Assembly: GCA_024743075.1 (NCBI GenBank)
Contig: JANSXG010000012.1
Coordinates: 1-37,391, forward strand
Reading direction: 5' to 3'
Source: a bacterium
GTDB taxonomy: Bacteria; Planctomycetota; Phycisphaerae; Phycisphaerales; UBA1924
DNA length: 37,391 nucleotides
Below, piece after piece: positions 8,094-16,463 of this stretch. The position numbers and the translations under genes are program-made. The notes under the pieces were generated by a model. That model was given only the letters and a program-made list of their open reading frames with translations, was not told where the DNA came from and ran no database searches. Every line of letters begins with the position of its first letter. The stretch's first letter is position 1.

Positions 8094-9461
8094 TCAGTGG
8101 GCGCTGATGATCCCGCTGCTGTGCTCGGGCACCGGCGACTCGGATCGCGCGATCGAGCCGCTCGGCGCGGTCTGCACCGCGTGACCGGGGATCGGGCTGA
8201 AGCGAGAGCCCGCGAGCGGGATGCGCTTGTTGACGTTCGCCACCGGGAGCTTGGGGAAGAGAACCATGCCCGCACCGGTCAGCACGAGGTTGACGAGGAT
8301 GAAGACGACGACCGAATCGATCCGCAGGAACTTGACCGTCGCGACGGCCACGAGCAGTGCGATCGAAAGCGGGATCATGGCGTTCCAGCAGAGCTTCATC
8401 ATCTGGTCGTAGCGCAGCCGCGGGATGGTCCAGCGGATGAACATCGCGAGCACGATCATGAAGATGACCTTGCCGAAGAAGACGGTGAATTTCAACAGCG
8501 CCGCCAGCAGGCCGGTGTCTTCCGGCTGAAGGCCGGGGACGAACGGCAGGTGGTACCCGCCGAGGAACAGCAGCACGAAGAACGCAGAGCCCGTGATCAG
8601 GTGGGCGTACTCGGCCAGGAAGAAGAGGGCGAAGCGCATCGAGGAGTACTCGGTGTGCCAGCCGCCGACGAGTTCCTGCTCGCATTCGGCGTTGTCGAAC
8701 GGTGCCCGGTTCCCCTCCGCGAGTGTGCAGGCGTAGAACAGCAGCGCCGCGAGCGGGTGCGCAACGATGAACCACACGCCGCTCCCGGCCACCTGCGCCT
8801 CGACGATCGCGTTCGGGCCGACGGTGCCGGCGGTCAGGACAACCACGAGGATGCACAGGCCCATCGGGATCTCGTAGGAGATCATGCCCGCGGATGCGCG
8901 CAGGCCGCCGAGGAACGAGTACTTGTTGTTGGAGGCCCAGCCGCCGAGCGTCATGCCGTACACGCTCAGCGCCGCCACGGCGAGGAGGAAGATGAAGCCG
9001 ATGTCCACCGCCGCGGCTCCGACGACCGCGTCGCCACCGCTGACGAACTCGCGCCCGCCGATCACGATCGGGTCGATCGCGATCACGCCGCCCCAGGGGA
9101 TCACGGCCCAGCCGATAAGCGCCGGGATGACCGAAAGCATCGGCGCGAGGCTGAAGAGGATCTTGTCGGTCTGCGGCGGACGGTAGTCTTCTTTGAGAAT
9201 GAACTTCAGCCCGTCGGCCAGCGACTGGCCCAGACCCCAGAACCCGAAGCCGCGAAACAACTTCTGCAGCAGAGGCAGCCCGAGGTCGAAGCCGACGCGG
9301 TTCGGGCCGATCCGGTCCTGAATGTACGCGGAAATCTTGCGTTCGAAGTACACCAGAATGCCCACCGTCGCGAGGACCAGGTGGATCACGATGACCGCGA
9401 CGATGACCCCAACGAAAAACTGGGGCCCGATCGGGAAAATGGCGTCGAGAATGCTCTCCAT
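8094..9461 (-). CDS. nuoH: NADH-quinone oxidoreductase subunit H
   Basis: A 455-residue polytopic membrane protein. It has the NuoH signatures YFERKISAYIQDRIGPNRVG near residues 38-57 and, in the quinone-binding loop, EGNRAPFDNAECEQELVGG followed by HTEYSSMRFALFFLAEYAH. NuoH forms the quinone site of respiratory complex I in the cytoplasmic membrane. It is longer than most homologues owing to a Ser/Pro-rich C-terminal tail of about 45 residues (from about 410). It stands alone next to ruvX, with no other complex I gene in the window, although nuoH normally sits between nuoG and nuoI. There is no clear Shine-Dalgarno; a TACCAT hexamer lies 9 nt before the ATG. Confidence 0.95.
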   Translation of the reverse strand: MESILDAIFPIGPQFFVGVIVAVIVIHLVLATVGILVYFERKISAYIQDRIGPNRVGFDLGLPLLQKLFRGFGFWGLGQSLADGLKFILKEDYRPPQTDKILFSLAPMLSVIPALIGWAVIPWGGVIAIDPIVIGGREFVSGGDAVVGAAAVDIGFIFLLAVAALSVYGMTLGGWASNNKYSFLGGLRASAGMISYEIPMGLCILVVVLTAGTVGPNAIVEAQVAGSGVWFIVAHPLAALLFYACTLAEGNRAPFDNAECEQELVGGWHTEYSSMRFALFFLAEYAHLITGSAFFVLLFLGGYHLPFVPGLQPEDTGLLAALLKFTVFFGKVIFMIVLAMFIRWTIPRLRYDQMMKLCWNAMIPLSIALLVAVATVKFLRIDSVVVFILVNLVLTGAGMVLFPKLPVANVNKRIPLAGSRFSPIPGHAVQTAPSGSIARSESPVPEHSSGIISAH

Positions 9462-9470
9462 AGGGTGGGC

Positions 9471-9476
9471 ATGGTA
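9471..9476 (-). promoter_or_regulatory. putative -10 element (TACCAT) for nuoH-ruvX
   Basis: On the minus strand TACCAT ends 9 nt before the nuoH ATG. With a usual 6-7 nt gap to the transcription start, the leader would be 2-3 nt. No convincing -35 is visible. Confidence 0.4.
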
Positions 9477-9556
9477 CGCGGCCGGGCGCTCGACGGAAAG
9501 CCGCCCAGAGACTCTGGCACCGAACAGATCGAGAGAGATTCCGGTGCGGATGGCTC

Positions 9557-9594
9557 AAAAATGAACGGGCCCTCGGGAATGTCCCGAGGGCCCG
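9557..9594 (-). terminator. intrinsic terminator of the PEP-CTERM-like gene
   Basis: A perfect 13-bp GC-rich stem (9566-9578 with 9582-9594), a 3-nt loop and, read on the minus strand, a run of five U at 9561-9557 a few bases after the stem. It lies 30 nt past the stop at 9625. Confidence 0.85.
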
Positions 9595-9624
9595 CTGGAG
9601 AGTCGGTTGAACCGGACGTCTTGC

Positions 9625-10707
9625 TCAGCGACGACGGCGAGTCGCGGCGAATCCCGCCAGCGCCATCAGCGCCGCCGAACCGGGAGCCGGGACGATGTAG
9701 AAACCACGAGCGTGCTCACCTTCGAGAAGCACTTCGTACCCCGATCCATCGATCGCGATGCTCGAGATACGGCTGTCCGTGAGGTCGCCACGCTCGGAAA
9801 AGACCAATTTGCCCGTCAGCGGGTTGTAGATAATGGTTTCGGGCTGAGCGAGATTGCTCGCGACCAGCGACACCGAGCTGAACGAGCCGTCGGAAGCGAG
9901 ATCGACACGCAGGATCGAGCCGTTGTCGAAATCGGTGACCCAGATGCTGTCAGAGCCGGGAACTGTCGCGATGCCGCGGATGTTCGTGAGGTCGGAACCG
10001 AACCCGGTAAAAGCGTCGGCGAAATCCACGACGGGGTCGTTCGCGAGCGCGTAGTCGCCCGAGCCCGCGTGGTACTCCATCCGCCAGATCGTGGACGACC
10101 GACCGTCCACACCACCGGCGTCGAAGGAGCCGCCATTCACCGCAGTGACAAAGAAGTCATTGGAGCCGTTGGCTCGTGCGAGGCCGAAGCCGTCGTCAAA
10201 GCGGACGCCGGTCGCGTTGTTATCCTCGACGAAGATCGGGCCCGTCGCCCCGCTCAGCGAGACGCTGAAAATGCCGTCGATCGTGTCGCCGGTGACGGGT
10301 GAGCCCGGGTTGGAAACCGTCAGGAGATTTCCCGACACCGAGTCATACGTCAGGCCGACGGGGTTCTGCAGAGGGTTGCCCTGCGTCAGGTAGCTCGCGC
10401 TGGCCGAGCCGCTGAACGGCATATCGACCCGGAGAATGCCTGCGTCGGTCGTGTTCGGGAACGGAAGTCTTCCATCGGCGACGTAGAGCTCGCCGGTCGG
10501 TCCGGCGGTCACATTCGCGAATCGGGTGTCAGGGTTCACGGAGGCGTACAGCGTGCTGACGCTTCCGGTCGAGTCCAGGAACCGAACGGCGTTCTGTTGC
10601 TGGCTCGTGAACACAATGCCTTGGAGGCCCGCGGAGGCGGTACCCGCTGCCCCGGCGACAAATGCGGCGGCAAGCGTAAGTCGGATCGATGTCATCGGAA
10701 GTCCCAT
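9625..10707 (-). CDS. exported beta-propeller-like protein with PEP-CTERM-type sorting tail
   Basis: A 360-residue protein. An N-terminal signal peptide (ending AGAAGTASA) is followed by repeated short beta segments of the NHL/SMP-30 propeller kind, with motifs such as GELYVADGRLPFP, GLTYDSVSGNLLTV and SIWVTDFDNGSILRVD. The C-terminus reads VPAPGSAALMALAGFAATRR and then two more Arg: a Pro-rich motif, hydrophobic stretch and Arg cluster, the planctomycete form of the PEP-CTERM sorting signal for the exosortase pathway. The ATG at 10707 has AGAGAG upstream; an ATG four codons in (10695) is possible too. No exosortase gene is in the window. The repeats resemble ligand-binding or lactonase propellers, but function is not assignable. 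Confidence 0.8.
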   Translation of the reverse strand: MGLPMTSIRLTLAAAFVAGAAGTASAGLQGIVFTSQQQNAVRFLDSTGSVSTLYASVNPDTRFANVTAGPTGELYVADGRLPFPNTTDAGILRVDMPFSGSASASYLTQGNPLQNPVGLTYDSVSGNLLTVSNPGSPVTGDTIDGIFSVSLSGATGPIFVEDNNATGVRFDDGFGLARANGSNDFFVTAVNGGSFDAGGVDGRSSTIWRMEYHAGSGDYALANDPVVDFADAFTGFGSDLTNIRGIATVPGSDSIWVTDFDNGSILRVDLASDGSFSSVSLVASNLAQPETIIYNPLTGKLVFSERGDLTDSRISSIAIDGSGYEVLLEGEHARGFYIVPAPGSAALMALAGFAATRRRR

Positions 10708-10761
10708 TCTCTCTTTGGTGTCAACGGGCGGCGGGCCGGATGGCGACCCGCTTGAGGTGTC

Positions 10762-10767
10762 ATTGTA
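10762..10767 (-). promoter_or_regulatory. putative -10 element (TACAAT) of the PEP-CTERM-like gene
   Basis: TACAAT on the minus strand matches the -10 consensus at five of six positions, 54 nt before the ATG at 10707. A TTGACT further upstream is 21 bp away, too far for a normal -35. Confidence 0.4.
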
Positions 10768-10930
10768 GTCTGCGACCGGACGGCAGCGAGTCAATAGGAA
10801 CCGCTGCCCAGAGGACCGGTTTATCGGCCCTTCTGCGCATCTTTCGTGTCCCGGGCACCCTCGGATTTCGGATTACGCGGATTGGGCCAAAAATTTAGCC
10901 GTGCGCCAGATCAGCGGGCTCAGACAGGTT

Positions 10931-12091
10931 TCATTGCAGATTGACCGGCATCACCACATAGACGAAATCGTTTCCGCTCTTGATCATGCCGGGCTTGTTC
11001 GGGGCCTTCATCTCGATCATGACCTCTTCGCCGGGCAGAACCTTCAACGCGTCGGTGATGAACGCGGGGTTGAATCCGATCTCGATGTCGTCGCCGTCGA
11101 ATGACTTCATTTCGACATTGATCTCGGCCTCGCCCATCTCCGGGGCGCGACTGGAGATCTTCAGGGCCTGGGTGTCCTTGCCGAAGGCCATCCGAACGCC
11201 ACGCGACTCCTCGTTCGTCAGCAACGCGGCACGCCGAACCGCCGAACCGAGCGACTCCACGGCGAAGGTGGCCCGCTTGTCCTGGTCCTTCGGGATCACG
11301 TCCTGATAGGGCGGGAACGTTCCGTCGACGAGGTTCGACGCCAGCACCGTTCCGCCGGCACCGGCCACATCCGAATCATCGAACTTGAAGATGATCTGGT
11401 TGTCGGTCACCGCTACGCGCACCTGATCGCAGCCGCTGAGCAGTTTATTGGCCATCGTCAGCGCTTTGGTTGGCACAATGCAGGTCGACGGACCGTCGCC
11501 CGTGAACTCGTTCGCGCTCGCCTTCGCCAGCGCGAGGCGTCGGCCGTCGGTCGCCACCATCTCGATCTTTTTCCCCTCGCGTCGCATCAGGACACCGTTG
11601 ATCGCGTAGCGCGAGTTCTCGCGGGCCGTCGAGAACGTCGTGCGCGAGATCAGCGTCGAGAGCGTGGACGCGTCGATGGCGAACGAGTCGTCGCCGGAAT
11701 CCTCCGGAAAGTCCGGGACCTCGGGGAAGTCGCCGGGCGGGTAGCCGTACACCTTGAAGTGCGCATCAGCACCACGGATGCTGGTCATTTCGCCGTCCGA
11801 GTCGAGCGTCAGCGTGGGATCCTTGTCTTCGGCGCTCACGATCTGGCGCAGTTTGTCCGCCGGGATCAGGGCCTCGCCTTCCTTCTGCACTTCCGCCTGT
11901 GCGCTCGACATGCGGATCGAAATCTCGGCGTCCGTCGCTGAAAGCGTGATTGTCCCCGCGCCGCCATCACCGTCCTTGCGCGCATCGAACTTGATGCAGG
12001 TCAACTGTGGGCGCGGCGATCGCGATGCCACCACCCCGGAGACTAGGTTCACCGCGTCCATGAGTGCGGCTCGGTCACAAATCACCTTCAT
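10931..12091 (-). CDS. dnaN: DNA polymerase III beta subunit (sliding clamp)
   Basis: A 386-residue protein with the three-domain clamp layout and conserved stretches: MKVICDRAALMDAVNLVSGV at the start, TTFSTARENSRYAINGVLM in the middle, VATDGRRLALA, and the C-terminal end VYVVMPVNLQ, matching the usual ...PMRL-type terminus. The ring clamps the replicative polymerase to DNA. The ATG at 12091 is preceded by GGAGTGG; upstream in-frame codons lack conservation. Unlike the common dnaA-dnaN-recF cluster, no dnaA or recF is adjacent: a divergent transketolase lies upstream. Confidence 0.97.
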   Translation of the reverse strand: MKVICDRAALMDAVNLVSGVVASRSPRPQLTCIKFDARKDGDGGAGTITLSATDAEISIRMSSAQAEVQKEGEALIPADKLRQIVSAEDKDPTLTLDSDGEMTSIRGADAHFKVYGYPPGDFPEVPDFPEDSGDDSFAIDASTLSTLISRTTFSTARENSRYAINGVLMRREGKKIEMVATDGRRLALAKASANEFTGDGPSTCIVPTKALTMANKLLSGCDQVRVAVTDNQIIFKFDDSDVAGAGGTVLASNLVDGTFPPYQDVIPKDQDKRATFAVESLGSAVRRAALLTNEESRGVRMAFGKDTQALKISSRAPEMGEAEINVEMKSFDGDDIEIGFNPAFITDALKVLPGEEVMIEMKAPNKPGMIKSGNDFVYVVMPVNLQ

Positions 12092-12163
12092 CGATTTCCA
12101 CTCCGATCGTCTTGCCTGGGCCCACCGCGACGATCGGCGGTGCGCACCGGTTCTTCGCGCGGG

Positions 12164-12169
12164 ATTGTA
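12164..12169 (-). promoter_or_regulatory. putative -10 element (TACAAT) of dnaN
   Basis: TACAAT on the minus strand, five of six matches to consensus, about 72 nt before the dnaN ATG. No good -35 at 16-18 bp. Confidence 0.45.
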
Positions 12170-12379
12170 CTCCACATCCACAACACCGCGAGGACCGAAG
12201 CGACGGGCCCACTACGGCTGGGGGCAAACACCGCCCCTCCAGCGGTCGCGTCAGAGTAGATCCCGACGAACCACCGCACCGCTCGACGGACAGCCCGCCC
12301 ACGGGGAATCCACACCAAGCGCCCGCACGTCTTGCGCCCCGCGAGACGAATTTCTCGGTTGTTCGGTGGGCAAAATCGG

Positions 12380-12408
12380 TTGTGGCGAAACCGGCTATGC
12401 GCGATACT
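12380..12408 (+). promoter_or_regulatory. putative promoter of the transketolase gene
   Basis: TTGTGG (12380-12385), 17-bp spacer, GATACT (12403-12408). Both hexamers are partial matches. It would give a leader of about 115 nt before 12533. Confidence 0.35.
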
Positions 12409-12532
12409 GGCCGCTCCCGCAGATCCACGCCGAGCGTGGTGCGCGGTTTGTTTGAGTTTCATTCGGGTACACGCGCCGCGCATCGCTCTCCGAGCCAAGA
12501 CGCAGCGCCTTATAGAAGGTAAGGACCAGCCC

Positions 12533-14512
12533 ATGTCATTCGAAGCAGCGGTTCACGCTCAGGCCATCGAACTCGACCGTTTGGCTCTTGAGATGTGCGC
12601 CAGCGCCGGGAGCGGCCACCCGACGACCGCCAGCAGCCTCGGACACATCACCACGGTTCTGTACTTCCACACCATGCGTCACTCGCCGGAACTGCCGGAC
12701 TACCCCACCGCGGATCGGCTCGTGCTCTCCGAAGGCCACGCCGTCCCGATCGTCTACGCCGCCGCCGCCACTTTGGGCATCCACTTCGGGGCCGATCCGA
12801 ACAACCGTCGTCCGATGACCGTCGAGGATCTCGCCACGCTCCGCGAGATCGATTCGGCCCTCGACGGCCATCCCAACCCGATGGAAGGCATGCCGATGTT
12901 CGATGCCGCCACCGGTTCACTCGGCCAGGGCCTTTCCGTTGCTGCCGGCCTCGCCGAGGCCGCCCGCCTCGACGGGCTCGATCGCCGGATCTTCTGCATC
13001 ATCGGCGACGGCGAATCGCGCGAAGGACAGATCTCCGAGGCGCTCGACCACATCGTCGATCGGGGCCTCACCAACGTCTGCCCCATCTTTAACTGCAATC
13101 AGTACGGACAGGCGGCCAAGGTCAGTGCGCAGCAGTCCGCCGAACGCATCGCCGCCAAGCTCGCCGCCTACGGCTACGAGACGATCACGATCAACGGCCA
13201 CGAGCCCGCGGAGATCAAAAAGGCTCTCGACCGATACATCGAGATCTCCGGCGATCCGAGCGCGACGCCCGTCGCGATCGTTGCCAAGACGGTCAAGGGC
13301 TGGGGCACCCCCAGCCTTCAGGGCGGTGGCTGGCACGGCAAGCCGGCCTCCGGCCAGCACCTCGAGAACGCCCTCGCCGAGCTCGCCGAGCGCCGCGCCG
13401 AGCTCACCAGCGCCCTCAGCAGCACCGACTCGTTCACGATCCAGCCGCCCGACGCGTTCGAGTCGGACGGCTACACCGCGACAGCCGACCTGCCGAGCTT
13501 CACCGAAGCCATGGCCGCCCGCGACATGACCAGCGTGGTTCACACCGGTCGTTTCGCGACCCGGCGTGCCTACGGCGTCGCCCTGCAGGCGCTCGGCAAA
13601 GCCAATAAGGACGTCGTCTGCCTCGACGCCGACGTGTCCAATTCCACCTTCGCGATCGACTTCGCCTCCGACGCCGACCTCTCCGGCCGGTTCATCGAGT
13701 GCAAGATCGCTGAGCAGAACATGGTCTCGGTCGCCGCGGGCCTGTCCGCCGCCGGCAAGATCCCGTTCGTCTCGACCTTCGCGAAGTTCCTCACCCGGGC
13801 CTACGACCAGATCGAGATGGCCATCAACTCCGGCGCGAACATCAAGTTCGTCGGTTCCCACGCGGGGATCTCGCTGGCTTCCGACGGCCCGAGCCAGATG
13901 TCGCTCCCCGATGTCGCCTGGTTCCGCAGCTTCGCGACCGCCCGCGACCATCGCGGCAACCCCGCGTGCTATGTGCTCCAGCCCGCCGATGCCTACGCCG
14001 CCTACGCCCTGACGGAGATCATGGCCGAGTACGAGGGGGCCTGCTACATGCGGACCCTGCGTCCGGACACCGAGTTCCTTTACTCCGACGACGATGTGTT
14101 CAATCTCGGTGGCTTCCACCAACTCGCCGAAGGCCGCGACATCCTGCTGGTTGCCTCGGGCTACATGGTGCACGAGGCCAACAAGGCCCTGGAAGAACTC
14201 GACAAGGCGGGCGTCTCCGCCGGTCTGGTCGACCTCTACTCTCTGCCGTTCGACGAGGAGAAACTCCTCGACGTCGCGAACGCCTCGGGCGGTCGCATCC
14301 TGACGCTCGAAGACAATTACGGTGCCGGCTTCGGTTCCGCCGTCGCAGACGCGCTTTCGGCCTCCGGCGACGGCTTCGAACTCGCCCAGATGCACGTCAC
14401 TCGCATTCCCAAGTCGGGCCGCACGCCCGAAGCGGTCCTCGAGTACTGCGGCCTGAGTGTCAAGGACGTTGTGGGCCGTTGCCTCGAAGTGCTGGAAGTC
14501 ACGACCGCCTGA
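12533..14512 (+). CDS. tkt: transketolase, animal-like type
   Basis: A 659-residue TPP enzyme that moves two-carbon units between sugar phosphates in the pentose phosphate or Calvin-type pathway. The TPP/Mg motif begins IIGDGESREGQ (157-165) and ends near Asn187-Asn189. The substrate-binding SGHP is at 27-30, and the catalytic Glu394 is in IECKIAEQNMVSV. Several stretches (DAATGSLGQGL, WHGKP, STFAKFLTRAYDQI, GSHAGISLASDGPSQM, RIPKSGRTPE) match the metazoan TKT/TKTL pattern more than the E. coli TktA pattern, as I remember those sequences. The ATG has AAGGTAAGGA upstream. A long leader and a strong terminator make it a single-gene unit. The codon choice (many C-ending codons) suggests high expression. 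Confidence 0.93.
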   Translation: MSFEAAVHAQAIELDRLALEMCASAGSGHPTTASSLGHITTVLYFHTMRHSPELPDYPTADRLVLSEGHAVPIVYAAAATLGIHFGADPNNRRPMTVEDLATLREIDSALDGHPNPMEGMPMFDAATGSLGQGLSVAAGLAEAARLDGLDRRIFCIIGDGESREGQISEALDHIVDRGLTNVCPIFNCNQYGQAAKVSAQQSAERIAAKLAAYGYETITINGHEPAEIKKALDRYIEISGDPSATPVAIVAKTVKGWGTPSLQGGGWHGKPASGQHLENALAELAERRAELTSALSSTDSFTIQPPDAFESDGYTATADLPSFTEAMAARDMTSVVHTGRFATRRAYGVALQALGKANKDVVCLDADVSNSTFAIDFASDADLSGRFIECKIAEQNMVSVAAGLSAAGKIPFVSTFAKFLTRAYDQIEMAINSGANIKFVGSHAGISLASDGPSQMSLPDVAWFRSFATARDHRGNPACYVLQPADAYAAYALTEIMAEYEGACYMRTLRPDTEFLYSDDDVFNLGGFHQLAEGRDILLVASGYMVHEANKALEELDKAGVSAGLVDLYSLPFDEEKLLDVANASGGRILTLEDNYGAGFGSAVADALSASGDGFELAQMHVTRIPKSGRTPEAVLEYCGLSVKDVVGRCLEVLEVTTA

Positions 14513-15039
14513 CCCGCGGTGCGGAGTTATCCACCGTCGCGAACGCGCCATTTCAAAGTTTTTGCCTGTTTTTTTGCCCCTCGACCGGGTCGTTTTCGTC
14601 AAACGACCCGGTTTTTTTGTTTCGGGGGGTGCGTTTGCGTCCGAAAACTTGGATGCAGGTTCTCGGACCATGTGCCCGAAATCTGCCGAGATATCGGCGT
14701 TTTTCACCACTCGAACGACCGGTTCGGCCCGACCTGAAAGCTCGGCCGAGGGGCGTCGGCCAGCCCGCGAGCATTTGCACTCGAAAATACGGGTGATTTG
14801 TGGACACGCCTAGCGGGAGGGGTCGAAAACACATAGCGTTGTTGTTTGCGTTTGCTATCCTGGACGTCTAAGATAGCAGTCACTCACTTGGCGATCGTTC
14901 CATCTGATAGCGGTGTTCTGGTGGTCGCTGGAGCGGGACTTCAAATCAGGGCTGAGTTGGTCCTGAATCGTGAAAGCCAGAAGTTCCGGCCTGACGGCCA
15001 CAGACCAGCACCGCGAAGAATTTTTAGGAGAGTCTCATC
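14513..15039. other. 527-bp intergenic region between tkt and the porin gene
   Basis: The first part holds the tkt terminator (14584-14618). A smaller hairpin (14685-14689 with 14694-14698) followed by T5 lies at 14700. TGCTATC at 14853-14859 and GATAGCA at 14872-14878 form an inverted repeat, with a possible -10 (TAAGAT, 14869-14874) between and over its arms. If that is the porin promoter, the leader is about 155 nt long and ends with TAGGAG before the ATG. A single TTATCCACC (14527-14535) is one mismatch from a DnaA box. No open frame here looks like a gene. Confidence 0.5.
14584..14618 (+). terminator. intrinsic terminator of tkt
   Basis: A perfect 12-bp stem (14584-14595 with 14601-14612), a 5-nt loop TCGTC and a run of seven T. 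It is 72 nt after the stop. Confidence 0.92.
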
Positions 15040-16299
15040 ATGAGTCTGACCCAGTGCCTGTCCCTGATCGCGGGCGCCACGCTCGCCGGCACCGCCGTCG
15101 CTGATTCCGCTATCACCGCGGACGAGGCGCGGGCCATCGTTGCCGAAATGCTTGCTGACGCCGAAACCCGTTCGAGCCTGCAGTCCTCCGGCGGTACCGC
15201 CGGCCATGACGGCAAGTTCTTCATGTCCAGCGCCGGCGGCAGCTTCCGCCTCAACGTTGGCGGTCAGATCCAGTTCCGCTACATGCTGAACCTGGGTGAC
15301 GACCTCGGTGGCACCACCGACAACGACGACGAGCGCGGCTTCCAGACCCGTCGCACCAAGCTCAACTTCACCGGTACCGTCTACGACGATATCGACTTCA
15401 AGATCAACGGTGCGTTCGATCGCGACGGCGGTGCCTTCACCCTCGAAGACGCCTACACCGTCTTCAACATGAACGAGAACTCGGCCTTCCAGGTCGGTCA
15501 GTTCAAGCTCCCGTTCGCCCAGGAAGAGCTCGTCAGCTCCAGCCGTCAGCTCGCCGCTGACCGCTCGGTCGCCAACGAGATCTTCAACCAGGGTCGCTCG
15601 CAGGGTGTCATGTACCGCTACAGCAGCGACGACTGGCGCTTCGCCGCGGCGTTCTCCGACGGCTTCAACACCGCCAACACCGACTACAACACTTCCAACG
15701 GCACCGGTCTCCTCGGCGCTGGTGAGGCCGACTGGGCCTTCACCGGTCGCTTCGAGTACAAGGGTGCCGGCAACTGGAACCAGTTCCGTGACTTCACCTC
15801 CGAAGCCGGTTCCGAAACCGCTTGGATGATCGGTGCGGCCGCTCACTGGGAAACCGGTGAAGTCGGCGGTGCCGGTTCGACCGACTACGACAGCCTCGCG
15901 TACACCGTTGACGCGACCCTCGAGGGTGACGGCTGGAGCCTCTTCGGCGCCTTCATCGGTCGCTCGCAGGACGTCGACGGCGGCATCGACGCCGACGACT
16001 TCGGTCACGTCCTCCAGGCCGCCTTCCGCATCCCCGAGTCGAAGTGGGAAATCTTCGGTCGCTGGGACGGCGTCTACGCGGACAGCAGCTACACCAACAA
16101 CGACGACTTCAACACCCTCACTTTCGGTGCCAACTACTACATGCACGGCCACGCCGCGAAGTTCACGGTTGACCTGCAGTACTTCCTCGACGACTCCGCG
16201 GACAACGACATCGTCTCCGCCAACGACGGCATCGGTCTCCTGACCGACTCCGACGACGGCGAGATCGGCATCCGCGCTCAGTTCCAGCTCCTCTTCTAA
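15040..16299 (+). CDS. OprO/OprP-like outer-membrane porin
   Basis: A 419-residue protein with a signal peptide (about 1-21, ending AGTAVA). A short linker follows, then a beta-barrel rich in alternating aromatic and polar residues. RLNVGGQIQFRYM, DERGFQTRRTKLNFTG, DIDFKINGAFDRDGG, AFQVGQFKLPFAQEELVSS and RSQGVMY are in the order typical of phosphate-selective porin O/P family barrels. It ends in a terminal Phe (FQLLF), the usual outer-membrane targeting signal. Substrate cannot be told from sequence; the barrel is rich in Asp. It has a strong Shine-Dalgarno (TAGGAG), strongly biased codons and its own terminator, which suggests an abundant protein. The N-terminal 30-60 region may be a short helical segment. 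Confidence 0.88.
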   Translation: MSLTQCLSLIAGATLAGTAVADSAITADEARAIVAEMLADAETRSSLQSSGGTAGHDGKFFMSSAGGSFRLNVGGQIQFRYMLNLGDDLGGTTDNDDERGFQTRRTKLNFTGTVYDDIDFKINGAFDRDGGAFTLEDAYTVFNMNENSAFQVGQFKLPFAQEELVSSSRQLAADRSVANEIFNQGRSQGVMYRYSSDDWRFAAAFSDGFNTANTDYNTSNGTGLLGAGEADWAFTGRFEYKGAGNWNQFRDFTSEAGSETAWMIGAAAHWETGEVGGAGSTDYDSLAYTVDATLEGDGWSLFGAFIGRSQDVDGGIDADDFGHVLQAAFRIPESKWEIFGRWDGVYADSSYTNNDDFNTLTFGANYYMHGHAAKFTVDLQYFLDDSADNDIVSANDGIGLLTDSDDGEIGIRAQFQLLF

Positions 16300-16336
16300 T
16301 CGAAGCTGAACTGATCACGATCATCTGATCGAATCG

Positions 16337-16371
16337 CAGGCCGGCTCCTCGGAGCCGGCCTGTTCTTTTTT
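16337..16371 (+). terminator. intrinsic terminator of the porin gene
   Basis: A 12-bp complementary pair CAGGCCGGCTCC (16337-16348) and GGAGCCGGCCTG (16351-16362) with a tight loop, followed by TTCTTTTTT. Confidence 0.88.
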
Positions 16372-16463
16372 GCCGGTGCGCCGTCCGCCGCGTCCGCTCA
16401 GCGTTACACTCTCGAATCGTCGCCGTCCGATGGCGACACAGCGCACGCCACGCGGAGACAGCC

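Larger units (their letters stand above)
12092..12532. other. 441-bp divergent intergenic region between dnaN and tkt
   Basis: It holds the dnaN promoter candidate (TACAAT on the minus strand at 12164-12169), the transketolase promoter candidate (12380-12408) and an AAGGTAAGGA ribosome binding site before 12533. A few ATCCACA heptamers (for example ending near 12182 and 12315) match the DnaA-box core at 7 of 9 positions, too few and too poor to call an origin. I see no gene. Confidence 0.5.

Noticed and set aside
8082-9782. A 566-codon plus-strand frame opposite nuoH
   Set aside because: The product is almost all charged residues and lacks any recognisable domain; nuoH is clear on the other strand.
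12092-12532. Replication origin next to dnaN
   Set aside because: No dnaA, and only a few 7-of-9 DnaA-box-like sites with no cluster or AT-rich stretch.
14527-14535. Single TTATCCACC DnaA-like box
   Set aside because: One near-match is expected by chance; no cluster.
12917-14710. A 597-codon minus-strand frame opposite tkt
   Set aside because: Antisense of a highly biased coding region; it crosses the tkt terminator and has no ribosome binding site.
14941-16152. A 403-codon minus-strand frame opposite the porin gene
   Set aside because: Val/Gly/Glu-rich mirror of porin codons.
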